DNA from: Marsupella aquatica
Lineage: Eukaryota > Marchantiophyta
Direction: 5' to 3'
Assembly (NCBI GenBank): GCA_973895155.1
Contig: OZ316897.1
Coordinates: forward strand, 4,216,001-4,280,000
DNA: 64,000 bases
Made by a program: the position numbers and the translations under genes. Position 1 is the stretch's first letter; the number at the start of each line of letters is the position of its first letter. The notes beneath the pieces were generated by a model. It was not told the DNA's origin, made no database searches, and saw only the letters and a program-made list of their open reading frames with translations. Below are positions 22,698 to 32,359 of this stretch, in pieces.

Positions 22698-23407
22698 TGG
22701 TTCACAATGTGCATCGCTGCTTCAATCTTGATGATAGATTCCTTGTCCCCCTTGAATATTGTGCATTGCACTCGAGGATGATACTTTGGATTCTCTGGGC
22801 TCTCACTAGTAACTTGTGTCCACGAAAATAGTCGATGATTCCCATCGAAAACTGAGAACATTTTGTCCTTGAGGACCAAAAAAGTGGGGTCTGCTTCACA
22901 TTCGGCTTCAAACAATTGGTTCTCCGCAACCCAAATCGGATCCCAGGTGCTCCAAATTTCATCTGTACACAACTGTGGAGCACCTTCTGCGTTGGAAGGT
23001 TGGACAAAAAACCGCATGCCTATGGACGAATTGTGCCCAAATGTCCTGAAGGAGTCCTTCAGCTTCTCGATTGATTGACTATTCCTTTGAAGAGTGCGGA
23101 CGACCTCCATATGAACGAGACGGCATAACGGAATCCGCGGTGGCTCCTTCGGTAATCCATTCGCATCAACGCCAAACGACATGACATGCTTTTCTATCAC
23201 ATCGACCACTGATTTCTCAATATCTTTGGCGTTCTGGACAGCAAACTCACCGACTTGCTCCATTTGTGCTCGCCTTGGTTTTGGACACGGAAGTTCTACC
23301 TGATTGAGGGGATATTGCGCAGTGGAACGAGTTATCCTTCGACTCAAAATACAACTAGAATACAATGACTCTGAAGACTGAGAATGGTTTGGTGACCCAG
23401 ATCCCAT
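22698..23407 (-). CDS. Exon 1 of copy B: ParB/sulfiredoxin-like domain with DGNHR
   Basis: About 237 residues. IPLCRLVHMEVVRTLQRNSQ, IEKLKDSFRTFGHNSS and LVLKDKMFSVFDGNHRLFSW follow the ParB/sulfiredoxin layout: an entry strand, an R..... L..S...G helix and the DGxHR nucleotide-binding loop. ParB-family proteins bind palindromic parS sites and use CTP; others in the fold are nucleases or sulfiredoxins. The N-terminal 90 residues are Ser/Arg-rich without a recognised domain. The exon ends at an A|GTGAGT donor. Relation to the copy A exon is by layout; identity is low. Confidence 0.55.
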
Positions 23408-23884
23408 TTCGTTATACTCTCCCACCCACCGTGTTGCGATGCACTCCCGTGCAAGTTGGAATCGTACGGGAGTTTAGTCAGGAATTAGTTTGGGAGTTCG
23501 GAGACACTTACTCGTGTGGAGCTCCTGTACGTCTGCGAGCAACCATACCAACGCAATTGAGGCAAATCTTCCACACCTGAAACAACTCTGGAACGCCCAA
23601 AGTACCTTCAATGTACGGCCGTTGGAAATATTTGCGATGGCATACTCAACCGAGAAGGGTATCTAAGATCTGGAGGACCGTTAAACGAATAAGCGTATAG
23701 AGGTCAAACTTGACAAACACCTGGAGAAGATTGGACCGTTGATTAAGTCTTAGATGGATCAACGGAGTTGTGTGAAGGTATCCGTTGAAGTTACCATTAC
23801 TAAACCCCTAGGATACGAATGGATCCAGCCAGCGAAAGAGCCACATATACCCGTTCAAGTTACCGTTGAATCATAGGTGTTCCA

Positions 23885-24505
23885 TAGATAGCGCCTGGCG
23901 CTAGCATTGGGTGTTATATTTATGGGGACATTGTCATCTCCAATCGATCATATAGATCAAAATAATTTCCCATATGAAACACATTTTGGCACGCTTACTT
24001 TACTAGCGCCCGGCGCTAGCAAAAGATCCTAATATATACGTTCAAGTTACCGTTTAATAATGAGTCTACGATAGATAGCGCTCGGCGCTAGCAAAAAGGT
24101 CTCATATATATGTTCAAGTGACCGTTTAAGATTGGGTCTTCGATAGATAGCGCCCGGCGCTAGCATTGGGGTTATCTTTATGTGAACAATGTCATTTCTA
24201 TTAGGTCCAATTTAGAAAAATAATTTCCCATCTGAACCACATTTTGACCCTCTTACTTTACTAGCGCTAGGCGCTAGCCAAATATCCCAACCTATATATG
24301 TTCAGGTTACCGTTTAATAATGGGTCTTGATTAGATAGCGCCTGGCGCTAGCATTGGGGGATTATCTTCAAAGATGATATTTGAGTCAAACTTTTCCACT
24401 CGTACTTTGCTAGCGCCTGGCGCTAGCGAAAGAGTCCACTCAAAGAAACTCTCAATTGTTTCACGACAAATCAAAACATTATAGACATTGGATAGCGCCA
24501 GGAGT
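23885..24505. repeat. Array of AGCGCC-N-GGCGCT palindromes in a higher-order repeat
   Basis: Palindromes of the form TAGCGCCTGGCGCTA or one-to-two-base variants lie at 23889, 24004, 24076, 24148, 24262, 24336 and 24411, plus a degenerate copy near 24493. The 15-bp core is a perfect inverted repeat with a one-base centre. Spacing alternates between about 72-75 and 114 bp because units with TTCAAGTTACCGTTTAATAA alternate with units holding AATTTCCCAT. The array fills the space between copy B (start 23407) and the SWIM gene (start about 24.6 kb), which point away from each other. Confidence 0.9.
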
Positions 24506-24582
24506 TACCATTCAAAAATTCATTGAATTGATATGAATTATGTTCACTTACGATACAATATCTCATAGATTGTCAAATTGTA

Positions 24583-27500
24583 ATGCCGTTAGAAAATGAC
24601 AAATATTCATTGATGGCCGGCCATTTTGTCGTACTTTCAACGGTTCAATTTGTCCCAAATGAATTGTCCAAAACCAAAATTCAGGAAATCATTCTCGATG
24701 GATTTGCTAATTGTAATCTCTTGCTCTCCGCCTGGAGACCTAGTGTCAATCCCTCTCCCAAGTCCTAAGAAACATGATCATATTTCTGAGGAATTTCTTG
24801 CCACAAGGTTTGGAATCCTTGGTGTGAGTATACACAGAATCATGATCTCGGGATCAGATGAGGTTGTTGATGCACATGTCACTGGAGGAGTTCGACACTG
24901 GAGATTGTGCGGTGGTGTGAGGTACGACATTGTTAGTTTAGGGAAATTTGAGGTACCATCCTTGTCGTCAAAGGATATGATGAAAGTAGATTTGATTGAC
25001 CTTTCAGATAGTAGTGATGATCAAGACATTTCAAAGATTCCTGTTCCTCAAAACAATGTGAAAATGGAGGAAATGGATGTGTTGATGAAGGGTGCCAATT
25101 TGATTGTCTACCGGAGGAGTGCGCTTGATACAATTCTGCAATCAAAAGGTCAGAGTGAGATCTCTAGATTCATGCAAAGGAATGATTACACATTTGAGCA
25201 AGTAACAAGCTTGCCTGGAACGTACAATGGGAATGTTGTTTTTGAGTTGCCTCCTATTGTTGGAGTTTGTTCAAAAGGTGAACGTCTCCGAGACATGGAT
25301 CGGGGAAAAGACTGTTACTATTGGACTCGGATTGTCACAACTTCCGCAAATGTTGTCCCCAAAAAGATGTGGGATTTTGGGAAAGTGTTTTGCACCGGTT
25401 CTCTAGAATGTCGTAACAATTCATGTGAGTTATGGATTGAACATGAAAGGAGGAATGTGCGGTTTTGGGGGAAAATTCCTAAGCTTTCCGGTCCGCACGT
25501 TGTCGGGCAACTCATTCCTGAAGGCGGGATTGTTTGTCATTACTGTTCGGAGCGTCCATTTTGCGTTGAATCATGTCCAGCCATGATGTTCTACATGTAC
25601 GCATCTTCCAAAGTTGAAGCGGAATCCGCTAAGCATATGTCACGTCTTGCTATTCACATGGGATTTCATAATCATCCTAGCAAGCAAGTGTTTTCCAGAG
25701 AGGCTGAAAAGGTGGCAAAGATACACTTGGAGAAAGGTTTGAGTTTGAATCCGCGTGCAACTGCTTTGGGTATGAAGAACACAATCACCGGATCTCTTTT
25801 TAAAGCGATGTGTGAGTCATTGGTGAAGGACATGATCCCAATAGAAGAGACAGAGATTTTTGAATCTCTTCAGGTGATCTCAACCCCTCAAAAATTTGTG
25901 AATCTTCTCAGAAGTATCCGTCAAGACTAGAAAGGAAGAGGGGAACTGGAATTTCTGGTTAGCATGCAAAAGAACATTTCCTTCCCTTTTCTTCAAAGGT
26001 TCTTGTTGCCCGGGCAAGGATGCCGAGATGAAAGTGCGCACATTTTCAAAATGTCCATTAAGGGTGAAGGCTCTGGTCTGGATCTTCTTCGAAGGATGAC
26101 CCCTGGAGGGCCTCTTGAGGGTGCTTGGGTAAGTTTTGATGTGATGCACTCGGTGATGCATTGAATGACTAAGGATTGGCTTACGTTCAGTGTCCATGTT
26201 TATGACCATAACTATCGTGCACTTTGCACGATATTCACTTGCGAGTTGCGGGCAGAAGATACAAAATCACTTGAGAGGGCTTGGCGTCTAATGTTGGAGG
26301 TAGCGGCTGAGAATGGTCTTGAGAATGTACACATTCATGGTTTCATGGCGGACAATGCTCAAGCAGGTTGGAATGCTGTCAGGAATGTGTTCTTTGAGGG
26401 AATACCGAATCCTGAACGTGAACGATCAGATGCGTTTCATTTCTTCCCATCATTTCGGAGACACTCAATCGAAGGCATTCATGAGGGAAAGCAGGGTGAA
26501 CATCGTGCCCTTTGGGATAGGTTGCGGAATGCAGAATCATTTATTGAGGCATATTGTATTTCAAGAGAAATTGATGCGTGGTGGAGGGCTGGTAATTGTT
26601 ACCCTGGGAAATTACGAATGTTGCAAGGTTGGATATCTTGGTGGGTGGTCCGATGGCGCCAATGGGGGAACTTTATCAGATTGGTGAGTTTTCTAAACAC
26701 TTGTTGGTTAGCGCCTGGCGCTAGTCATACTCGTTCTACTCTACAGGCATTAGTACTATTGAGGGTCTCTAGGCTAGCGCCTGGCGCTACTCATACTGGT
26801 TCTACTCTACAGCCATTAGTACTATTGAGGGTCTCTAGGCTAGCGCCTGGCGCTACACAAAAAGGTAATACTTGATATCCTGTACGAGCATTCAGGGTTC
26901 TATTTTATATTTCTTGGCGCTATTGAACTCTCTAAAGTTGTTTCCTACTTTCTACAGAGCAAGAGTGCAGAAGAAGCAGCGATGATTCCAAATTGTGGTG
27001 GATCCAAGTCATCTCACGCGTTGATGATTGCTTGGCAAACCAAGAAGAAGGTTGGCATCTTTGAAGGGTGTGAAACAGATCAGAACAGGGCGATATCTCA
27101 AATTGCCGCCTATACGGCTTACAAAAGAGGATTGAACAGAGGGAATGGTCCAACTGTGTTTGAGTTGGCTTTCCGATCTGCTGATCTAGCGGGGTCCCCA
27201 CGGTTGTTTGAAGAGGCTTTGAACCTTTTCCTTTCCAATGCGGCTGAATTTGATTTGGAAAGGAGTTCACCTTTGAACGAGGATGTTGTTACACGATCAG
27301 TAAAGAGGAAGGGCCATGCTACTGGAAACGTCTGCGCTCAAGACTCCCACAGGCACGATACTGTCCTCATTACAACTCCAAACATCCGAGGTTTCAAGCG
27401 AAGAAATCTAAATAGAACTGAAGTTTCGCCCATTCGATCTGAACCTCTAGTCCAAGATAGTGAAGTCGTCAATCTTACAAAGAGCGATTGTTCCGATAGC

Positions 27501-28463
27501 CTTAACGAGCGGACGCCTCCTCCTCCAATGCAAACGAGGTCATCGATGACTCCAATTACTCCCCCAGTATATGTTGTTCAGGAAGAAACCCCGCCTGTGT
27601 TAGAGGCCAGTGTTTCTTCTGGATCCTGGCATATTCGTCGAACTTCAAAGCATGGAGCCAGACCTGTTTGCAATGGATCCCTTGGCGGACAAGGAGATCA
27701 TGATGAATGTCAAAATCGATTAAAGAAGGTAGGTTACCAGACGGCAAGTGGAGTTGTTGGTATTGCAGTTTGAGCAACGCGGCTTTTCAGAGGGGAACCA
27801 CATCCGGAACTGATCTGGTTCTGTCCAAATAATGTTTGTTACAAAAGTCATCCTCGAAAAGGTGTGGTGAACGTTCCTCCCCCTGTCAATCACCTGCCTG
27901 TTGCATTGAGTACAAATCTTTCCGCAGCGGAGGTTGAGTTTTTGAAGGAGAATGGAATATCAATCGGTGGTGTAGGTCATGGTGTAGAAAATGCACCAAT
28001 TGGACTCGATCTCTGCATTGATGTCAATACTTTCCCTGAAAGAATCAATCTAGTTGAGCCGACAATTCGCTGTTTATCTCGAAACGGAAGGACGTGCTTA
28101 CAGAGAGTGCATCGAACTAAGTCGCACTATAAGAAGATTGAAGCAGCTAAGAAAGAGGAGATGAAAGTAATATGTTCCAAGGATGTTGCAATAGGAAATG
28201 GATGGGGCAAACAATTTTGCGTCCAATCACACATCAATCACCACTCTGTGATTGCCTATTGGGTTCAGATTTGCTGCTTCCCGTGCTGTTCTTGCAAAGA
28301 TTTTTACCGTCGTCATGCCCACAGAAAACCTTTCATGCCTTGCAAACATCTGTACTGGATTTATAAAAATGTTCTCAAGCTGGATCTACAAGAATCCACA
28401 TTGTCAAGTCAGCCGATACTCACCGTTGGAGAAATACGTGTATTGTTGGAACGGGAAACTTGA
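24583..28463 (+). pseudogene. Mutator-like (GCM/WRKY zinc fold, DDE, SWIM) transposase-type gene, decayed
   Basis: Two main exons: about 24583-26683 and 26958-28463, joined in phase 0 (NFIRL, then SKSAEE). The N-terminus is ambiguous between two frames (24583 and 24626). Order: Cys-rich segment with LECRNNSCELWIEHERRNVR and IVCHYCSERPFCVESCPAMM ending in HMGFHNHP (a GCM/WRKY-like zinc fold as in Mutator/FAR1 proteins); SFDVMHSVMH and HIHGFMADNAQAGW (Asp positions of a DDE fold); then CSCKDFYRRHAHRKPFMPCKH, a CxC...CxH SWIM zinc finger. Breaks: TAG at 25928, TGA at 26162, and frame changes at 27.69-27.80 kb, where LPDGKWSCWYC is in another frame. It diverges from copy B across the palindrome array. 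Mutator-like origin is likely; a domesticated relative cannot be excluded. Confidence 0.7.
26700..26860. repeat. Intronic tandem repeat with three palindromes
   Basis: Within the intron of the SWIM gene, TAGCGCCTGGCGCTA-type palindromes stand at 26709, 26775 and 26841, 66 bp apart. The linker holds ACTCTACAG and AGTACTATTGAGGGTCTCTA. The exact spacing shows recent tandem duplication. Confidence 0.85.
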
Positions 28464-28554
28464 GTGGAAACCGTTGGCTATTGTGTGGTTTACGTTCAAC
28501 CGTGCTTTATTTTCTTTGTTGTTATCCAACGGCATTATCAGATGGACATTTTTT

Positions 28555-28870
28555 ACAATGAGTACGTTACATGTTTTTAATGTGGAGTGTCATCATATGT
28601 AGCGCCTGGCGCTAGTATTATTGACATATTGATTCAGTAATTGTCTAACGAGGGTTTTACACTGCCTTGTTTTTATTAGAGTTGGTTTTCCTATCACACT
28701 CGTTATACTCCACCAGGAGGTTTTTGGGAATCAGTATATTATATGTTTTTAGTTTCTTAAAGTAGAGTGTCATCAATGGTAGCGCCTGGCGCTAGTATTA
28801 TTGACAGTCGATTCAGATCGTGTACTTTTGAGGTTTGGACAATGCCTCGTTTTTGTTAAAGTTTGGTTTC
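28555..28870. repeat. Tandem duplication of about 180 bp, each with one palindrome, 3' of the SWIM gene
   Basis: GAGTGTCATCA, a palindrome (28600-28614 and 28780-28794), GCTAGTATTATTGACA and a diverged GGTTTTACACTGCCT/GGTTTGGACAATGCC tail occur twice, 180 bp apart. They are the last copies of this palindrome before 60 kb and may mark the right flank of the element. Confidence 0.8.
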
Positions 28871-30339
28871 GAACACCGTGATAAGTACTGTGAGTCACTG
28901 AAAACATAAAATGCAATGGAGGTTTGGGATGGAGTTTTTGTTTGTTTTGCTGGTGACTGTAAATAGGAAGTAAATTTGAAGCAGGTATTTCTTGATGTGA
29001 GTAAAAACTTTGCTCATAACAGTTATATTTTCCTGATATGAGGAAAAATTTTGCTCGTAACAATAAAAAACTCTTGTTTCCTGGCACGGTGTAAACCCTC
29101 TTGAGATCACACCGTTGAAATAAAACTTAGCCATGATTTACTGGCCAAAAATGTTTCCTGCCCATAATACATTTTGTAATGGGACAAAGGACAAAAATGG
29201 GCAAAATAGTCTATTATAGTTGTAGATTGTCCTTGTTACTCTCCCGTGGAGACTACAACTCTACAAGAATGCAATTATTATACTCTCATAAAGATATAAA
29301 GATAACGTTGCTATATCAAAGAGGCTGCTATATGGTGAAACACTCTTTTAGTTATCTTGGCTCGTTCAATTTGATTGAAATATATTTTTATGTTAATTTA
29401 GCCTAGTTCAGGTTTTAGCCATGTATTATTTAGAATTTAGTCATTTTTAACAGCCCTTTAAATTTTTTAGTTTCCTTACTTTTTATTAGGTCCATTATAT
29501 ATTTTTTAACATTTTGAGGGGCATATTTTTAACATTTTGAGGGACATATTTCCTTACCTACGTGAAAAGGTTCGACCCTTCATCCAAGCAACTAGTACAC
29601 TATTCACTGATGAGTGCAACTTATATGTCATTGGTCATAGAATTTACATTGTTCATGGTTTATTGATGAACAGGTGTCACCTAAATAAAGAGCCCCACAT
29701 AGAGCAGAAAATTAAAAAAACAAGTTAAATAGTTCACTCTCTTCTCTTTGAATCATAAAGTGTTGTACTTATACAAGTACATTAACTACTTTAATACATT
29801 GAAATTAATGCAAATTTTATTGTACTTTTCTCACTCTTTTTTAAAGGTGTGCAATTTTTTCATTAACTTTTTTATAATCATTCTTTCAATATCTATTTTT
29901 CATAAACTAGGGTTAAAAGTAAAACGTCTCCTCATTTCAATTCTTTCAAATAAGTCAAAATAGGCATGTAGTAGGATGAACATGCTATAATCAAAGATTA
30001 AGGAGAAGGTAGCCAGAAATTGGCATGGAGGAACAAAAGGGGGAGGGCCAAATAAAGGGAAAAAAGAACAAAAATTGAGGAAAAGGATCATGAAAAAGAT
30101 AGCAAAAAACATAGAATGGGATAAAGTAAGATAAATTTGTATTTTCCTGCCCCCATTTTAAAAAATAAGTATGTATATATTCATGTATTTAAAATATTAA
30201 TAAAATTTGCATCATTTTTTTGGGTGGTCATGCTATGACTCTGTGATGTACTGGCCACTGTCACCCATCTTGCATCTTCATGTTCTCACATTCATCCTCC
30301 TCAACAATAACACGTTCACAATAATGACCAAAATGATAA
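28871..30339. other. AT-rich non-coding stretch
   Basis: No exon recognised. Around 28980-29090, TTGCTCGTAACAATAAAAAAC and TTGTTTCCTGGCACGG resemble sequence at 60.62-60.71 kb, so part of this stretch is dispersed repeat. Confidence 0.4.
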
Positions 30340-30665
30340 TATTTTTGCTGTTGAGCATAGACGACATTTGCAACGGCAAACCCATGAACCATCCAACGCA
30401 CAATAGTCAACACAGAGAGATACGTGGTTCACCTCCACATGAGGCTACATCCACGGGAACACACAAGAGCTTTACTGCACTCTAGGCCGACCGGCCATAC
30501 CAAGCACAAGCTCTCCCTATCTCTCAACTAGCTCCGTAACAATGAGCCTAAGTTCCACCAGGGTCTGGCATCAGCCCTGGCTATATGCACAGCAACACTA
30601 CCACTAACATTAGCTAAGTCCTAACCCGAGTTAGACTAACTGTGGTTAGCTCATGAGTCACAAGA
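30340..30665. mobile_element. LTR-like fragment related to the copia LTR at 43.9 kb
   Basis: TACGTGGTTCACC, GGCTACATCCACGG and CACAAGAGCTTTA occur in the same order as in the 43877-44500 LTR, where they read TACGTGGTTCACC, GGCTACATCCACGG and CACCAAGAGCTTC. The downstream GTTAGACTAACTGTGGTTA also recalls its end. It is diverged and has no coding part nearby, so it is a solo-LTR remnant by inference. Confidence 0.4.
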
Positions 30666-30784
30666 CTAGAGGAATATCTAACATTTGCAACAATGACAAA
30701 CACCATCAAACAATTATGACATTTTTTATGCAACGTCATTTTTGCGGCACATATGGAATGAGTTTGCCTGCATTTGTTTGTGTT

Positions 30785-31230
30785 TCCTCGACAACTTTGC
30801 CTCACCTTGATATTTTTTTCTTCTTTCAACATATTTTCTTCACCTCAACATCTTCTGTGCAATGCATGGGCATTTTTTGTGTTCTTTATCTCACCACAAC
30901 ATCTTTCCCTCATCCTCGACATCTTTTCTCTCCTCAACATATTTTCCTCATCTTTACATCTTTCTCTCACCTTGCCATCTTTTCTCTCCTCAACATCTTT
31001 TTTTCACTTTGACTTATGTTCCTCACCTCAACATCTTTTTCTGTCATCGACAACTTTTCCACACCAACATCTTTTCTTTGCCTTTACATGTTTTTCTCTC
31101 ACCGACAACTTTTTTCACACCAACATTTTTTCTTCATCTCAACATCTTTTTCTCTCATTGACAACTTTTTTCACACGGACATCTTTTTTTCACTTTGACA
31201 TTTCTTTCACCTCAACATGTTCTGTGCAAC
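30785..31230. repeat. Pyrimidine-rich minisatellite
   Basis: Diverged units of about 18-37 bp with CAACATCTTTT, CTCTCACC and GACAACTTTT alternate across about 450 bp. It causes several overlapping Phe/Ser/Leu-rich open frames on the plus strand that should not be read as genes. Confidence 0.75.
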
Positions 31231-31809
31231 GCATAGGCATCAAGCTAGTATTTTCTATAATTCTCAAAATTGGATTAAACCACCCTTATATTTCTTCCAC
31301 AAAATTTTTAAAGTCTTCCACGCAATTGAACTTAAAAAACCTCTAACTTCTTTGTGCGCGATGGATATGAAGAAAGGGAGTGAGGACCCCGGACACAAGG
31401 AGTGCAGCAGCAGTATACAATCCCAGGAGTCATCATGCAATAATTTGATATGTTTATTAGAGAAGTGCAGCCAAGTTGTTAGTGAAACTAGGACTACTCT
31501 TTTGTGTATATTGCAAGACTTGGACAGTGAATGCTACCTTCATATCTCACTTTGGTTTTTCATCTTGAGGTTTCATTTGGCTTGGACAGCTGAGATACAT
31601 TGTATAAATTAACACATATTAACATATAGAAGCCATGCCAATATAACATGCAAAGATATATTTACATAAAAGGCCAAACAAAGTACAATGAACACGCAAA
31701 AGAGGTACACAGGTCCCTAACCTCAAATGAAACCTCAAGATGAAAGACCAAAGTTTCTGATAAAGATGAAAAACCTCAAATTATAACCCCTACCCCTAAA
31801 TTATAAACC

Positions 31810-31890
31810 TTAGGGTTTATGGTTCACTTCCACTCCCAATGGCGGGGTCTGGGTCCCTGGGTTCTATGGGGCATTTTTGGGAGTGGGCTT
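31810..31890 (+). promoter_or_regulatory. Telo-box and site II-type elements upstream of LSG1
   Basis: TTAGGGTTT (31810-31818) is the reverse of the AAACCCTAA telo-box, and GTGGGCTT (31883-31890) holds a TGGGCT site II element. This pair is well known in plant promoters of ribosomal-protein and ribosome-biogenesis genes, which suits LSG1. The link is by sequence match and position only. Confidence 0.5.
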
Positions 31891-31958
31891 CAGTTCACTC
31901 CCACCTGAGAGAGCCATGGCGAGAATTATGCCCAAACGCTTGAGACTTCTCGTGAAAG

Positions 31959-32359
31959 TTGCCCTATTTAACAACTCGATTCAGGTCGTCGACCCAGAGT
32001 AAGACATCTTGAAATTTGTAGCACTAAAACGATTCGGGTTATAATCAGTTGCGCACCGGAAGTTTCTTCGCAGACTAGACTAAAGCAAGCCCTATTTAAC
32101 AACTCGATTCAGGTAGTCGACCCACATTCAGCCAGCTTCAAATTTGTAGCACTCAAAGGGTTCGGGTTATAATCATCTGCAGTTGCGCACCGGAAGTTTC
32201 TTCGCAGACTAGACTGAAGCAAGCCCTATATAGCAACTCGATTCAGGTCGTCGACCCACATCTAGACAGCTTCAAATTTGTAGCACTCAAAGGATTCGGG
32301 TTATAATCATCTGCAGTTGCGCACCGGAAGTTTCTTCGCAGACTAGACTAAAGCAAAGG
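31959..32359 (+). repeat. Triplicated promoter/5' leader of LSG1
   Basis: Three direct copies of about 130-137 bp: 31959-32088, 32089-32222 and 32223-32359. Each starts GCCCTAT(T/A)TA, continues CAACTCGATTCAGGT and CGTCGACCCA (or AGTCGACCCA in copy 2), and ends GCGCACCGGAAGTTTCTTCG, CAGACTAGACT. The start of each copy is TATA-like; only the third has CTATATAG. The last copy ends directly before AAAGG-ATG of LSG1, so core promoter and leader were duplicated together. Confidence 0.85.

Larger units (their letters stand above)
19305..23407 (-). pseudogene. Copy B: ParB-like / methyltransferase-like gene with acidic tail, decayed
   Basis: Exons on the minus strand: 23407-22698, 22568 to about 21650, about 21589-21208, 21106-20388, 20279-19691 and 19599-19305. 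The first, third, fourth and fifth introns have clean GT/AG ends and matching phases; the second join is unclear. The ATG at 23407 is the first in frame after an upstream stop. Domain order matches copy A: ParB-like, helical middle, permuted methyltransferase-like, acidic tail (SESESEDEESS). It then ends in a basic 97-residue exon instead of an NIF domain. Breaks: an in-frame TGA at 22538-22540 and a one-base frameshift near 20045-20055 inside methyltransferase motif I. Three introns carry the AGCGCC-N-GGCGCT palindrome or a variant. Confidence 0.55.

Noticed and set aside
27774-27776. TGA at 27774 as another in-frame stop of the SWIM gene
   Set aside because: The protein-like frame before it (LPDGKWSCWYC) is a different one, so this is a frameshift, not a nonsense codon.
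30653-31346. Overlapping Phe/Ser/Leu-rich open frames
   Set aside because: Low-complexity frames from the pyrimidine-rich minisatellite, open in several frames at once.
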